DNA of 64,000 nt from an uncultured Lachnospiraceae bacterium (GCA_947567595.1 CANOMQ010000008.1:1-64000), one strand, 5' to 3'; shown: positions 24,905-34,721, numbered from the stretch's first letter. Notes: generated from the letters alone by a model not told the origin. Numbers and translations are program-made.

Positions 24905-26317
24905 TTAGTTGTTTACTGCCGCATACTCCTCAGCCCAGCCATCAACAAATGCTGTTACAACTGCGTCCCACTGGCCTGTGCCCTGTGCATACTCCAAGAG
25001 CGCGCTGCCGACATTGTTCTTCCAGTTCTCAGAAGGCATTGTCGTAAATGTCCATGCTACGGAAGTCTTGCCGTCTGAAACATAGTCGTTTGCAATGTTT
25101 ACAAGCGGATTGCTTGCAGGATAGTTGTCAAATGCCTTGAACGGACATACAAAGCCCATATCCTCTGTGAGTGACTTGCAGCCTGTATCCGATGTTACAA
25201 CCCAGTTCATGAAGTCAAGTGTCGCCTGAATGTCCTCGGGAGAAGCATTCTTGTTCACGCACCAGTAGTTCTCGCTGCCTGTGCAAAGTCCCTGATTTTC
25301 CTCGCCGTCCACACCGATGTAAATCGGAAGCATTCCAAGGGAGTCACCGTCCATGCCTGCATCTACCAAATCATTGTAAGCCCATGTACCGTTCTGATAG
25401 AATACCGCGTCGCCAAGTGCGAAGTCAGCCGTTGCGTCCTCACCGGTCTTGCTTGAAAGCAGTGTCGGTGCGCATACAGAATCTGTGATATATAAATCCC
25501 AAATGTTCTTGTAGTTATCTAAGTATGTTCCCTTGATTGCGTCTGTCGAGCCAATGCCGTCTGCCTGATACTCATAGTAAATCGGAAGGTTTGCAAGGTG
25601 TGTCTTAAATCTCCAGTCAGAGCTTGAGTCCATACCTGCTGATGTGAATGCGCCCTTTACGCCAAGGTCGTCAGCGTTTGCCTGAATGCTGTCCGCAACT
25701 GCCTTCAACTGGTCAAACGAATTGATTTCCTCAACGCTTGTCACAACCGCATAATCCTTTGTGAAGTAGTCATTTAAAATATCCACATTGTAAATCAAGC
25801 CATATGTCTCTACAACGTATGCAAGACCCTTAACCTCATCGCCCTCTTTCAATGCGAAGTCGTCGCTCTTTAACTGTCCGTAAACATCAGAGCCGGAAAG
25901 GTCATAGCAGTAATCCTTCCATGTCGCAAGTCCGACCGGGTCGTTTACCTGAAACAGTGTCGGCGCTTCTGTCTTTGCGATTTCTGACTTCAAGGTTGAC
26001 TCATATGTTCCTGACGCTGCTGTCTGTACGGAAACGGGAACGCCTGTCTCCTCCGTGTATTTTGCCGCAAGCGCTTCCCATGCCGGTCCCTGCTCAGGCT
26101 TGAAGTTTAAGTAGTAAACCTTTCCCTCGCCGGAAGCTGCGGGTGTCTGTGCGTCTGCCGCGGGCTGCTGTGTATCTGCTGCCGGCTGCTGTTGCTGTGC
26201 CTGATCCTGTGCGGGCTGCTGTGCGTCTGTGCTGCCACTGTCGCTGCTGCCACAGCCTGTAAGCATTGCCGCTACCATTGTCGCGCTCAGAATGGCGCTG
26301 ATTAATTTCTTTTTCAT
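24905..26317 (-). CDS. malE: Extracellular sugar-binding lipoprotein (MalE type)
   Basis: Solute-binding protein of the CUT1 importer, anchored outside the membrane. The signal peptide ends at the lipobox LTGC (Cys at about 22), followed by a Gln/Pro/Ala-rich tether (about 30-62) and a family 1 binding domain (about 65-470) with PTLFQVNDPVGLATWKDY and VFYQNGTWAYNDLVDAG. AGAGGT lies 8 nt before the ATG. It is the first gene of the operon and lies directly behind a strong promoter with LacI-type operators. Maltodextrin is the inferred ligand, from gene context. Confidence 0.9.
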   Translation of the reverse strand: MKKKLISAILSATMVAAMLTGCGSSDSGSTDAQQPAQDQAQQQQPAADTQQPAADAQTPAASGEGKVYYLNFKPEQGPAWEALAAKYTEETGVPVSVQTAASGTYESTLKSEIAKTEAPTLFQVNDPVGLATWKDYCYDLSGSDVYGQLKSDDFALKEGDEVKGLAYVVETYGLIYNVDILNDYFTKDYAVVTSVEEINSFDQLKAVADSIQANADDLGVKGAFTSAGMDSSSDWRFKTHLANLPIYYEYQADGIGSTDAIKGTYLDNYKNIWDLYITDSVCAPTLLSSKTGEDATADFALGDAVFYQNGTWAYNDLVDAGMDGDSLGMLPIYIGVDGEENQGLCTGSENYWCVNKNASPEDIQATLDFMNWVVTSDTGCKSLTEDMGFVCPFKAFDNYPASNPLVNIANDYVSDGKTSVAWTFTTMPSENWKNNVGSALLEYAQGTGQWDAVVTAFVDGWAEEYAAVNN

Positions 26318-26378
26318 AATGACATACCTCTTTCTTTTTTCTGTTTTTTTAGTATTACTGATTTGCGGAAATATTATT

Positions 26379-26427
26379 CCGAAACGTTTTCGGCACCGTT
26401 TCCAGTAACGTTATCGGTAACGTTTCC
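26379..26427. promoter_or_regulatory. Cluster of three ACGTT-centred operators before malE
   Basis: CCGAAACGTTTTCGG (26379-26393), TAACGTTA (26406-26413) and GGTAACGTTTCC (26416-26427) are palindromic around a central CG, with centres 24 and 12 bp apart. They lie just downstream of the predicted start site. This is the LacI/CcpA operator type; they may serve the operon's LacI, CcpA, or both. Confidence 0.7.
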
Positions 26428-26440
26428 AAGTGACAATTGT

Positions 26441-26469
26441 ATAATAGCATTTTGCCGAATAAATTGCAA
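26441..26469 (-). promoter_or_regulatory. Sigma-A promoter of the mal operon
   Basis: Minus strand: TTGCAA (26464-26469), 17-bp spacer, TATTAT (26441-26446). The predicted start at about 26434 lies just upstream of the operators, so a bound repressor would block initiation or early elongation. Confidence 0.75.
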
Positions 26470-26554
26470 TAGTGAAATAAAAATAAACTTTTTTTTGGTA
26501 GTTATGGCAGTTTTTCAGATAGTATTTTGTGCAAAACAGACAGGAAAATAAAAT

Positions 26555-26594
26555 GTGCAGCGTCCCACAATGATACAAATGTAAGACACTGCAC
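26555..26594 (-). terminator. Terminator of ugd
   Basis: GTGCAGTGTC and GACGCTGCAC pair over 10 bp (one wobble) on the minus strand, followed by ATTTTATTTT. Confidence 0.7.
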
Positions 26595-26626
26595 AATTTT
26601 TCGGATATCCGTCCCGCCGCGCCGTA

Positions 26627-27793
26627 CTAATCGCGTCCGTAAATATCCCTTGTATAAATTTTTTCCGCCACATCTGCAAGCTCGTCCGTCATACGATTTG
26701 CAATGATGACGTCCGACATTTCCTTGAATGCCGCCAAATCCCGTATCACCCTAGAACGGAAGAAATGCTCCTCCTTTAGGGACGGCTCGTAAACGACAAC
26801 CTCGATGCCCTTTGCCTTAATGCGCTTCATAATGCCCTGAATGGACGACTGCCTGAAATTGTCGGAGTTCGTTTTCATGGTCAGACGATAGACGCCGACA
26901 ATCTGCGGGCGCTTCGCCAAGATCATGTCCGCGATATGATCCTTTCTCGTGCGGTTCGCGTCAACAATCGCCGAGATAATGTTGTTCGGCACATTGTGGA
27001 AATTCGCGCGAAGCTGCTTTGTGTCCTTTGGCAGACAGTAGCCACCGTAGCCAAACGACGGGTTATTGTAGTGCGTGCCAATTCGCGGGTCAAGCCCTAC
27101 GCCCTCGATAATCTGCTTCGTGTTGAGCCCGCGCACCTCCGCATAGGTATCAAGCTCGTTAAAATACGCCACGCGAAGCGCAAGGTACGTGTTGGAGAAG
27201 AGCTTGATGGACTCGGCTTCCGTCGCACCCGTAAAAAGCGTCGGAATATCCTGCTTGATTGCGCCCTCTTTTAATAAATTTGCAAACGTTTCCGCGCGCT
27301 TGGAACACTCACCCACAATAATCCGCGACGGATACAGGTTGTCATAAAGCGCCTTGCCCTCGCGCAGAAATTCCGGTGAAAAAATCAGGTTGTCAATACC
27401 GTAGCGCTTTTTTGTCTCTTCCGTATAGCCTACGGGAACCGTCGATTTAATGATCATGACCGCTGACGGATTGACTTTTTGTACCAGTTCAATTACCGTC
27501 TCAATAGAGCTCGTGTCAAAAAAGTTTTTATCCGGATCATAGTTTGTCGGCGTTGCAATAATAATATATTCCGCGTCCCGATATGCTTCCTCGCCGTTTG
27601 TGGTCGCCTTTAAATGCAGCTCCTTGTTGGCGAGATACTCCTCGATTTCCTTGTCGATAATCGGTGATTTCCTGTTGTTAATCATATCTGCCTTCTCTGC
27701 AAATACATCCACCGCAGTCACCTCATTGTGCTGCGCAAGAAGGATGGCATTCGAAAGCCCTACATATCCGATTCCTGCTACTGCAATTTTCAT
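26627..27793 (-). CDS. ugd: UDP-glucose 6-dehydrogenase
   Basis: Oxidises UDP-glucose to UDP-glucuronate, a precursor for capsule or exopolysaccharide. The NAD-binding motif [10 protein letters not shown] opens the protein, then [19 protein letters not shown] and [20 protein letters not shown]. The catalytic Cys sits in [14 protein letters not shown] (about 255). The start MKIAVAGIG at 27793 gives the typical 388 aa; the longer frame adds 20 unrelated residues. It is a single gene between mal and glgP with its own terminator. UDP-mannose-type dehydrogenases are related, but the NNRKSPI and YPSRI blocks favour the glucose enzyme. Confidence 0.92.
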   Translation of the reverse strand: MKIAVAGIGYVGLSNAILLAQHNEVTAVDVFAEKADMINNRKSPIIDKEIEEYLANKELHLKATTNGEEAYRDAEYIIIATPTNYDPDKNFFDTSSIETVIELVQKVNPSAVMIIKSTVPVGYTEETKKRYGIDNLIFSPEFLREGKALYDNLYPSRIIVGECSKRAETFANLLKEGAIKQDIPTLFTGATEAESIKLFSNTYLALRVAYFNELDTYAEVRGLNTKQIIEGVGLDPRIGTHYNNPSFGYGGYCLPKDTKQLRANFHNVPNNIISAIVDANRTRKDHIADMILAKRPQIVGVYRLTMKTNSDNFRQSSIQGIMKRIKAKGIEVVVYEPSLKEEHFFRSRVIRDLAAFKEMSDVIIANRMTDELADVAEKIYTRDIYGRD

Positions 27794-27891
27794 TTTAATT
27801 GATTGTCCTTTCTGTGTTCCGTGCACACCATACTCCGCATTCCGCCCCAACAAATATTACGTTTACGCAAAAATTGACCGTAAAATTTAAA

Positions 27892-27926
27892 AATACTCAG
27901 GCGGCGTATTTTGCCGCCTTCGTATT
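27892..27926 (-). terminator. Terminator of glgP
   Basis: AGGCGGC/GCCGCCT forms the core and AATAC/GTATT the base of the stem, with an internal loop; TTTTT follows on the minus strand. Confidence 0.8.
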
Positions 27927-27943
27927 TCTTTTTTTTACAGTTC

Positions 27944-30211
27944 TTACAGTTTCCAGATATCGCGGTCGTACTCGGCTATGGTTCTGTCTGATGAGAAGAA
28001 TCCTGCCTTCGCAATATTAACCAGCATCATGCGTTTCCATTTTTCCTCGTTCTGATAATCCTCAAACATTCTGTCCTTTGTGGCAATATAATCCTCAAGG
28101 TCAAGCAGCGTCATGAACCAGTCCTTGTTGATTAATTCCTTCTGCAATCTGACAAGGCGTGTCTTGTTGCCTGCCTTTAAAATCTCCTTGCTTGTAATAA
28201 AGTCCACTGCCTCCCTGATGGTCTTGCTCTTCTTATAGAAGTCCTTCGCCACATAATCCGCCTTTTCATAATGCGCAATGACCTCCTCCGACTTCTCGCC
28301 GAAGATATAGATATTGTCATCGCCCACCAGCTCATGGATTTCCACATTCGCGCCGTCGCTCGTGCCAAGCGTTACTGCACCGTTTAACATAAACTTCATG
28401 TTTCCGGTACCGCTTGCCTCCTTAGACGCAAGGGAAATCTGCTCCGAAATGTCACACGCCGGAATCAGGCGCTCCGCATAGCTGACATTGTAATTTTCGA
28501 CCATAACCACCTTCATGTAATCCTTCACGTCCGGATCATTGTTGATGATTTCCTGCAGGCATAAAAGCAAGTGGATAATATCCTGCGCAATCACATACGC
28601 CGGAGCCGCTTTTGCGCCAAAGATAAACGTAATCGGTGTAGAAGGCTTTTTGCCGCCCTTAATCTCAAGATACTTGTGGATAATATACAGCGCGTTCATC
28701 TGCTGGCGCTTATACTCATGAAGCCGCTTAATCTGAATGTCGAAGATGGAGTTTGGATTAATCTCCACGCCCTCATGCTCCTTGATATAAGCCGCAAGCT
28801 CTGCCTTTTTATCCTTCTTAATCGCCTTGATTTCCGTCAGAAGCGCCTCGTCATCCATATGCTTTAACAGATTTTCCAACTGCGCCGCATCCTTCTTATA
28901 GCCCTCTCCGATGGTCTTTGTAATGCACGCCGCAAGCTCCCTGTTGCACGAAAGCAGCCAGCGCCGGAAGGTAATGCCGTTTGTCTTGTTGTTGAACTTC
29001 TCGGGATAAATCTTGTAGAAATGATTTAACTCCGTATCCTTCAAAATCTCCGTATGGATTGCCGCAACGCCGTTTACCGAAAATCCGTAGTGAATGTCGA
29101 TGTGCGCCATATGCACCCTGTTGTCCTTGTCGATAATCTGCACCTTCTCTTCAGTGTACTTCGCCGCAACGCGCTTGTCAAGCTCTCTGATAATCGGCAT
29201 CAACTGCGGAACCACCTTCTCAAGGAAACTTACAGGCCATTTTTCAAGCGCCTCTGCAAGGATGGTGTGGTTGGTGTAAGCGCAGGTCTTGCTGACAACC
29301 TCAATCGCCTCGTCCATGTGAAAGCCCTCTTCTTCTGTCAGAATGCGGATTAACTCCGGAATGACCATTGTCGGGTGCGTATCGTTAATCTGAATGACTG
29401 CGTGCTCGTTTAACTTGTGAAGGTCATAACCGTTCTCCTTCATTTCCTTTAAAATCAACTGTGCGCCGTTGCATACCATAAAATACTGCTGGTAAATACG
29501 AAGCTGCTGACCTGCCTCGTCGGAATCGTCGGGATAGAGGAAAAGTGTTAAATTCTTATCAATATCTTCTTTATCAAAATCAATGCCTTCTTTTACAATG
29601 CTCTCATCCACTGTCTCAATGTCAAACAAATGCAGCTTGTTCATGCCCTGCTCATAACCGATGACATCAATGTCATACAGTCTTGAGACAACCTTCTTAT
29701 CGCCAAAATATACGGGAAACGAAATGTCTGTCTTGGTCAGCCATGACTGCTTCTCAATCCAGTCGTTCTTCTCGGCAGTCTGCTGTCTGTTTTGGAAAAC
29801 CTGTTTAAACAGTCCGAAATGATAATTTAAACCAATACCGTCGCCCGCAAGTCCCAGGCTTGCAATCGAGTCCAAAAAGCACGCTGCAAGACGTCCAAGT
29901 CCGCCGTTTCCAAGCGAAGGCTCCGGCTCCGCCTCCTCGATCAGACTCAAATCCTTTCCTTCCTGCTTCAAAACATCCGCAAGCTCCTCGTAAATGCCTA
30001 AATTAATCAGGTTGTTTGACAAAAGCTTTCCGATTAAGAACTCTGCCGAAATATAGTACACTTTTTTCGTACCCTTGATGACGCCTTTACCTTCCATCAT
30101 GTCCTTGGTCATGTTCAGAATGGCAAAATAAAGGTCTTTGTCGCTTAAGTCCCTGACTGCCTTTCCGTACATTTTCTGTGTCATTGTTTCCAAACTTGTT
30201 TTCACGCTCAT
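27944..30211 (-). CDS. glgP: Glycogen/maltodextrin phosphorylase
   Basis: PLP-dependent phosphorolysis of alpha-1,4-glucans to glucose-1-phosphate. Family marks: [19 protein letters not shown] (about 95-113), [12 protein letters not shown], the [12 protein letters not shown] block, and the pyridoxal-binding Lys in [13 protein letters not shown] (about 600-615). At 755 aa it is slightly short of the 800-840 usual for animal and enteric enzymes, common in Clostridia. It lies 53 bp downstream of a LacI-family gene on the same strand. It probably shares that promoter and its twin operators, so glucan breakdown is under LacI control. Confidence 0.95.
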   Translation of the reverse strand: MSVKTSLETMTQKMYGKAVRDLSDKDLYFAILNMTKDMMEGKGVIKGTKKVYYISAEFLIGKLLSNNLINLGIYEELADVLKQEGKDLSLIEEAEPEPSLGNGGLGRLAACFLDSIASLGLAGDGIGLNYHFGLFKQVFQNRQQTAEKNDWIEKQSWLTKTDISFPVYFGDKKVVSRLYDIDVIGYEQGMNKLHLFDIETVDESIVKEGIDFDKEDIDKNLTLFLYPDDSDEAGQQLRIYQQYFMVCNGAQLILKEMKENGYDLHKLNEHAVIQINDTHPTMVIPELIRILTEEEGFHMDEAIEVVSKTCAYTNHTILAEALEKWPVSFLEKVVPQLMPIIRELDKRVAAKYTEEKVQIIDKDNRVHMAHIDIHYGFSVNGVAAIHTEILKDTELNHFYKIYPEKFNNKTNGITFRRWLLSCNRELAACITKTIGEGYKKDAAQLENLLKHMDDEALLTEIKAIKKDKKAELAAYIKEHEGVEINPNSIFDIQIKRLHEYKRQQMNALYIIHKYLEIKGGKKPSTPITFIFGAKAAPAYVIAQDIIHLLLCLQEIINNDPDVKDYMKVVMVENYNVSYAERLIPACDISEQISLASKEASGTGNMKFMLNGAVTLGTSDGANVEIHELVGDDNIYIFGEKSEEVIAHYEKADYVAKDFYKKSKTIREAVDFITSKEILKAGNKTRLVRLQKELINKDWFMTLLDLEDYIATKDRMFEDYQNEEKWKRMMLVNIAKAGFFSSDRTIAEYDRDIWKL

Positions 30212-30264
30212 TGTTTTACTCCTTTTCTTATATGAGAAAGTTAATTGGTTTCTAAGATATATTG

Positions 30265-31269
30265 TTATGAAATTACGTCCAAGTATTTAATGCGCATCAG
30301 CTTATGCGGCATGATGATTTCCCTGCCTGCCTCTCCGCCAATCAGCCGTCCCGCCTCCTCGACGGCGCACGCCGCTGTCCTTTTAAAATCCTGACCGACC
30401 GTATGCATCTGCTTCCCCGCATAGCCCATCAGGTTCGTACCGTCAAAGCCGCACACCGGGCGGTAAATATCCATGTCAATCAGCGCCTTCATCGCACCGA
30501 TTGCCATCAAGTCCGACGCGCAGATAATCGCGTCTTTGTGCGGTGCGTACTGCATGGTGAGCTTTCTTGCCTCAAGCTCGCTGAAATTCCCCACACGTAC
30601 TAAGAGCGAAAGCTCCATTTCCTGTGCAAGCTTCTGCATTCCCTTCAAACGTTCTCCCGACACATAGCCTTCCTTTTTTCCTGCTATATAGAGTATCCGT
30701 TTTGACGTGCAAAATGCGGTGCTTTCTGTCAGGAACGTTTTTGCCACCTCATACTGCGCCTTTTGGTTGTCAATGTGAATGCTTGATGTATTTTCGTCCA
30801 CGCCGGGCGCATTGATTAGTACCGTCTTAAAATTACCGCTCTTCACCATCTTGCAAAGCGCCTCGTCCTCCGTGCGCGAAAGGCTGCATACAATCAGCGC
30901 CTCGACGCTCTGCGACTGGAAATAGCGTGTCATTTCCTCGGCGCTCATGTCGCTAAGCATTGCCGCAAACACGGTGATGATGTCCATTCCAAGCTCCTTT
31001 GCCCGATTGATTGCGCCAATCATGTACTGCATTGGAATTTCATCGACCGCCTGCGCGTTGCGGTTCACGTCAAGCACCAGCGCCACGCGTCCCGATCGTT
31101 TGGAGGAAAGTGCGGAAGCTATGGAGTTTGGTACAAAGCCTAACTGCTCGATTGCCCTGTTCACCCGCTCCTTTGTCTCGCCGCGCACGTTTGGATAGTT
31201 GTTTAGAACCTTTGAAACCGTGGAGATTGCCACGCCTGCTTCTTTTGCAACGTCTCTGATGGAAACCAC
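30265..31269 (-). CDS. LacI-family regulator upstream of glgP
   Basis: Repressor-type protein of 334 aa with [27 protein letters not shown] (about 3-26) and a periplasmic-binding-protein-like effector domain. The GTG at 31269 is preferred: AAGG lies 6 nt before it, and the alternative longer frame would run through the operators and the -10 element. Two perfect GAAAACGTTTTC sites lie between its promoter and start codon, so autoregulation is very likely. glgP follows in the same transcript. The effector is unknown; glucose, maltose or a glucan fragment is plausible. Confidence 0.9.
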   Translation of the reverse strand: MVSIRDVAKEAGVAISTVSKVLNNYPNVRGETKERVNRAIEQLGFVPNSIASALSSKRSGRVALVLDVNRNAQAVDEIPMQYMIGAINRAKELGMDIITVFAAMLSDMSAEEMTRYFQSQSVEALIVCSLSRTEDEALCKMVKSGNFKTVLINAPGVDENTSSIHIDNQKAQYEVAKTFLTESTAFCTSKRILYIAGKKEGYVSGERLKGMQKLAQEMELSLLVRVGNFSELEARKLTMQYAPHKDAIICASDLMAIGAMKALIDMDIYRPVCGFDGTNLMGYAGKQMHTVGQDFKRTAACAVEEAGRLIGGEAGREIIMPHKLMRIKYLDVIS

Positions 31270-31294
31270 GTAATCCTTCGCCCTCCTTCTTTTG

Positions 31295-31319
31295 GAAAAC
31301 GTTTTCTGAAAACGTTTTC
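31295..31319. promoter_or_regulatory. Twin LacI-type operators GAAAACGTTTTC
   Basis: Two perfect copies of the 12-bp palindrome GAAAACGTTTTC at 31295-31306 and 31308-31319 (13-bp pitch), immediately downstream of the -10 of the lacI-glgP promoter. Confidence 0.8.
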
Positions 31320-31322
31320 TTA

Positions 31323-31351
31323 ATAATACAACAAAAATAACGGTTTGTCTA
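31323..31351 (-). promoter_or_regulatory. Promoter of the lacI-glgP unit
   Basis: Minus strand: TAGACA (31346-31351), 17-bp spacer, TATTAT (31323-31328). The -35 lies in the loop of the sortase terminator hairpin. Confidence 0.65.
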
Positions 31352-31359
31352 CCGTTATT
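31336..31359 (-). terminator. Terminator of the sortase gene
   Basis: AATAACGGT and ACCGTTATT form a perfect 9-bp stem around AGACAA, followed by TTTG on the minus strand. It overlaps the -35 of the next promoter. Confidence 0.65.
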
Positions 31360-31388
31360 TTGAATTTTTTTCAAAAAAATATTCTTTT

Positions 31389-32138
31389 TTATTCCACCCG
31401 TTTTGCAGCGACCGCAAAACGCCCGTTTTTCGTGTGGTACGCGCAGGTGGAAAGCGTCAGGATTTCGTCGCCAAACTGCGCTGTCACGCCTGTATCGTAC
31501 AACGACAATCGTTTGATGTTGTCATAGTATTCGTCAAACTGTTCTGCTGTATCAAAGCCAAAATATGCGTAATAGCGGAATTTGTCTGTTTTGTTCTTGT
31601 ACACCTTTGCCTGAAACGCCGCAAGCACCTCATATGTGCGCACCTCGTCTTTTGTATAAAGGTAAATCTTGGAATGCGCTTTGCAAAAATCCGCGTCCGC
31701 ATATTTTTCAAGGCTTCCGAACATCGCGCCGGATTTCATGTGATGACCGTGTATAATTAAGTTGCTGCGCTCCTTCCCTAAGTCGCAGTCCGTGTCCATA
31801 AACAGGGTACCGTTTTTGTCGTCCTCCCCGAAGAAATTCCGGTACAGGTAATATTCCTCGTCGTCCATTGTCTGCATGACGGGGTAGTCAATGTTGGTGT
31901 CCGGTATGTTCAGCCATGCGATACAGTCCTCGTTGGACGCGAAAACGGCTGCGTACGGGCTTTGATAGACGGACTCCTCCTGCGCCGTCCTGACAGGCGC
32001 GTATTCCTCCTGTATTCTTGCACGCACCGCGCCCGCCTGTTTGGCAAGCGCTGCATTGTGATAACTTATCGCACCGTAAATGCCAAAGCATACAACCGCT
32101 ATGGCAAGAAACAGCAGGTCAAACCGAAATTTTTTCAT
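31389..32138 (-). CDS. Class B sortase
   Basis: Membrane-anchored transpeptidase that cuts a C-terminal sorting signal and joins the protein to peptidoglycan. There is an N-terminal TM anchor (about 6-25) followed by the sortase barrel with IAWLNIPDTNIDYPVMQ, the catalytic His in IIHGHHM, Cys in LTLSTCAY and the active-site Arg in NGRFAV. The extra helices and TLSTC motif are class B. The ATG at 32138 has AAGGA upstream; 249 aa is typical. It lies 66 bp downstream of a surface protein ending in MPDTG and is probably dedicated to it, since a partial terminator separates the two. Confidence 0.92.
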   Translation of the reverse strand: MKKFRFDLLFLAIAVVCFGIYGAISYHNAALAKQAGAVRARIQEEYAPVRTAQEESVYQSPYAAVFASNEDCIAWLNIPDTNIDYPVMQTMDDEEYYLYRNFFGEDDKNGTLFMDTDCDLGKERSNLIIHGHHMKSGAMFGSLEKYADADFCKAHSKIYLYTKDEVRTYEVLAAFQAKVYKNKTDKFRYYAYFGFDTAEQFDEYYDNIKRLSLYDTGVTAQFGDEILTLSTCAYHTKNGRFAVAAKRVE

Positions 32139-32167
32139 TGTATTCCTTTCTGACGTTCTGAAAACAG

Positions 32168-32192
32168 CCGCCACCCGTAAGCTGGGTGGCGG
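32168..32192 (-). terminator. Hairpin between the surface protein and sortase genes
   Basis: CCGCCACCC and GGGTGGCGG form a perfect 9-bp GC-rich stem with a 7-nt loop, followed by CTGTTTTC on the minus strand. It would lower sortase expression relative to its substrate. Confidence 0.7.
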
Positions 32193-32204
32193 TAAAATAA
32201 CGTT

Positions 32205-34721
32205 TTATTTTTCTTCTAACTCCTGCTGGCGTTTTCTGTTTGCCGCGTAAGCTGCCGCAAGCGCCAGTGTTCCTGCAAGTGCGAACGGTGCGGGGTTTCT
32301 TGAGTAGTCGCCCGTGTCCGGCATACTTGCTAATGGTACCTCCTCGTCAATGATTACCGCAAGCGGTACTTCCTCGTCAAGAATGGTGATGGTATCCGGC
32401 ATACTTGCAAGCGGTGTGTCTTCATCAATCAGTGTTACAAGATCCGGTACCGGGATTAGCGGTATCGGTTCTTCCGGTATCACTGGCAGCGTCGGAACAG
32501 TTGGTGTCGGTGTCGTCGGATTGGTTGGTGTATCGTCGCTTGGTTTTGACGGTTTAGAAGGCTTTGAAGGTTTTGAGGGCTTCGAAGGCTTCGTTCCCGG
32601 TGTGGAGCTTGACTCCTCGCTGGAGCTTGATTCTTCGCTTACGCTCTCCTCCTCGCTGGGCTTCTCTGTTGTCGGTACGCTCTCGTCAGGAATGGTTGTT
32701 GTCGGTGTAGAGCTTTCGTCCTCGGGTGTGTCGTCGGGGTCCGGATCAGAGCCGCTTGGCGTCTGTCCGCTTGGCTTGCTCTCGCTGGACTCGCTTGGGT
32801 CTTCGTTCGGAACGCTTGACTCGTCGCTGGATGAGCTTTCTTCCTCCGGCTTGTATGGCTCACTGTCCGGTTCGGTCTCGCTTTCCGGGGTTGATGAACC
32901 TTCCTCCTCCTCAGGGCTTTCCTCGGTTTTGGAGCTTTCCTCTACTTTCGAACTTTCTTCAACTTTTGAGCTTTCTTCTGTTTTAGAGCTTTCTTCTACT
33001 TTTGAGCTTTCCTCAGTCTTTGAACTTTCCTCTATTTTAGAACTTTCTTCTACTTTTGAGCTTTCTTCCGTCTTCGAGCTCTCCTCTACTTTTGAACTCT
33101 CTTCGGTCTTTGAACTTTCCTCGACTTTCGAACTTTCTTCTGTTTTGGAACTTTCCTCTACCTTTGAGCTCTCCTCTGTTTTAGAGCTTTCCTCGACTTT
33201 CGAGCTTTCTTCTGTTTTAGAGCTTTCCTCCTCACTTGGTGTCTCCTCAGGTGTTTCCTCTGTCTTATCATTATTATTAGGAAGATGAATTTCCATTGAA
33301 TGCTCTACTGCACTTGCAACAATTGCACCATTAATGACACCCCAGCCCTGAACACTCGCATTCGGTGCAATAATGATACCGGGGATTGTCTGTGAAATTT
33401 GTACCGTTCCCGAATAGCCGCCAAAATTCCAAATAAAATGTGCTGTATCTGACGCATATGCGTCACTGTTTACAGGATTGCTGATTTGAATGCTGTCGCC
33501 ACTATTTGCTACATTAAATATAATTGTCGCGCCAACATTTTTGTTTTTATTATATAGCTCCTGCACTTCATTCCCAATCTCATTGGCATTGATTGCAATG
33601 GCTATCACGTCTCCTGCGCTTAGCTCACCACTCTCAAGCTGCCTGATAACTGCCGAAACGGCTTCCCTTCCGGCAGCGCCCTGTGCCGGCGAAACACTCT
33701 TCGCCGCTGTGCTGATACTGGCAAGGTTTCCGTCAATCTGCATATGGTTTGCAAAGTTGGCACTAATTCCCTCGGTCTGCAATGCAGCCCGCACTGCGGA
33801 CACGTCTGTCTTTGAAACTTCGGACAAATCAACAAGTCTTCCGTTATTGTTGTTCGGACAAATATCATTTCCCAGTCTTCCGTTTGTATTTCCTAGAACA
33901 ATTGTTCCACCGTTGTTTACTGCAATCCTTGCATTGCTGCCAACATTTTCAATATATGATATGTATCCTGAACCCACCTTATTGTTTTCTGTTTTCAATG
34001 CCTCAAGCCAACTATTCAGGTTTTTAACGGCAATATTACCGTCAATGTGGGTACGCGGCGTATAATCCCTTGCATAAATTACAAAGCTCTTTACCCTGTC
34101 AATCGAGCGGATAAAAGACTTTGCCGATGATTTCTGTTTCTCACCAAATTCAAGCGTAACCGCCTCTTTATTTTCTTCCTCTGTCAGCTCCTCTTCTGTT
34201 GTCTCTTCCTCTGTAATGATTTCGGTTTCCTCTGCGGTTGTGGTTTCCTGTGAAGCAGTATCTGTCTGCGTGGCTTCCTCTGTCGTATGCTCCATATCTG
34301 TCTGCGGTTCGGTTGTAGTAACACCCTCAAAATCCGTGTCAGCAGGTGCCTGCGTTTCCGTCGCAGTCGCAGCTTCTGTCGCTTCTATTGTATCGGTATC
34401 GGTTGTATCTGTTTTCGTATCGGTGCTGTCAGACGTATTTTGATTTTCTGCTTCCTCCTGATTTTGCTGTTCGTCCTGTGTGGCTTCCCCGTCATCTGAC
34501 ACGCCGTCCTCTCCATTGTCGCCATCATTCACCGCGTCATCGCCGCCTTCGTCCGCGTTGTCCTCCTGTGAAGTCGTCTCCACTTCTGACTCAGCAGAGT
34601 TGTCCTCCGCCGCATATGCAAGCAGCGTATTTGATGTGGCAGTATGAAGCAGCAATGCTGCCGTAAGAATTGCAACCCTTACCTTGTTCCCCAACCGTCT
34701 GAGTTTGTTTTTCCTATTCAT
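32205..34721 (-). CDS. Cell-wall-anchored choice-of-anchor-A surface protein with MPDTG signal
   Basis: Secreted, 838 aa. Signal peptide (about 1-38, ending LLAYAAE), an acidic Thr/Glu-rich stalk (about 39-190), then a folded region (about 215-475). That region ends PGIIIAPNASVQ and GVINGAIVASAVEHSMEIHLP, matching the choice-of-anchor A domain of surface adhesins. A tract of about 17 hexapeptides EESSK(T/V) follows, then Ser/Pro-rich sequence with PSKPSKPSKP. The C-terminus has MPDTG, a hydrophobic helix and a basic tail RKRQQ. PLASMPDT occurs twice before the tail, and only the last copy has Gly. The ATG at 34721 has AAAGGA upstream. The adjacent class B sortase is the likely anchoring enzyme. 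Confidence 0.88.
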   Translation of the reverse strand: MNRKNKLRRLGNKVRVAILTAALLLHTATSNTLLAYAAEDNSAESEVETTSQEDNADEGGDDAVNDGDNGEDGVSDDGEATQDEQQNQEEAENQNTSDSTDTKTDTTDTDTIEATEAATATETQAPADTDFEGVTTTEPQTDMEHTTEEATQTDTASQETTTAEETEIITEEETTEEELTEEENKEAVTLEFGEKQKSSAKSFIRSIDRVKSFVIYARDYTPRTHIDGNIAVKNLNSWLEALKTENNKVGSGYISYIENVGSNARIAVNNGGTIVLGNTNGRLGNDICPNNNNGRLVDLSEVSKTDVSAVRAALQTEGISANFANHMQIDGNLASISTAAKSVSPAQGAAGREAVSAVIRQLESGELSAGDVIAIAINANEIGNEVQELYNKNKNVGATIIFNVANSGDSIQISNPVNSDAYASDTAHFIWNFGGYSGTVQISQTIPGIIIAPNASVQGWGVINGAIVASAVEHSMEIHLPNNNDKTEETPEETPSEEESSKTEESSKVEESSKTEESSKVEESSKTEESSKVEESSKTEESSKVEESSKTEESSKVEESSKIEESSKTEESSKVEESSKTEESSKVEESSKVEESSKTEESPEEEEGSSTPESETEPDSEPYKPEEESSSSDESSVPNEDPSESSESKPSGQTPSGSDPDPDDTPEDESSTPTTTIPDESVPTTEKPSEEESVSEESSSSEESSSTPGTKPSKPSKPSKPSKPSKPSDDTPTNPTTPTPTVPTLPVIPEEPIPLIPVPDLVTLIDEDTPLASMPDTITILDEEVPLAVIIDEEVPLASMPDTGDYSRNPAPFALAGTLALAAAYAANRKRQQELEEK
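32922..33230. repeat. 18-bp coding tandem repeat (EESSKT/V), about 17 copies
   Basis: Alternating EESSKT and EESSKV units with varied synonymous codons, and one Ile variant. It is an in-frame, length-variable stalk of the surface protein. The codon drift between copies argues for an old expansion rather than a recent slip. Confidence 0.9.

Noticed and set aside
31270-31374. 35-residue N-terminal extension of the LacI at 30265
   Set aside because: It would cover the twin operators and the -10; LacI proteins start just before the HTH, as the GTG start gives.
32922-33230. Possible CRISPR-like array
   Set aside because: The 18-bp periodicity is continuous coding repeat without spacers.
32314-33288. 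Long plus-strand ORF opposite the surface protein (324 aa, Ser/Leu-rich)
   Set aside because: It is the antisense shadow of the EESSK repeat and Ser/Pro tract; no Shine-Dalgarno and no natural protein composition.
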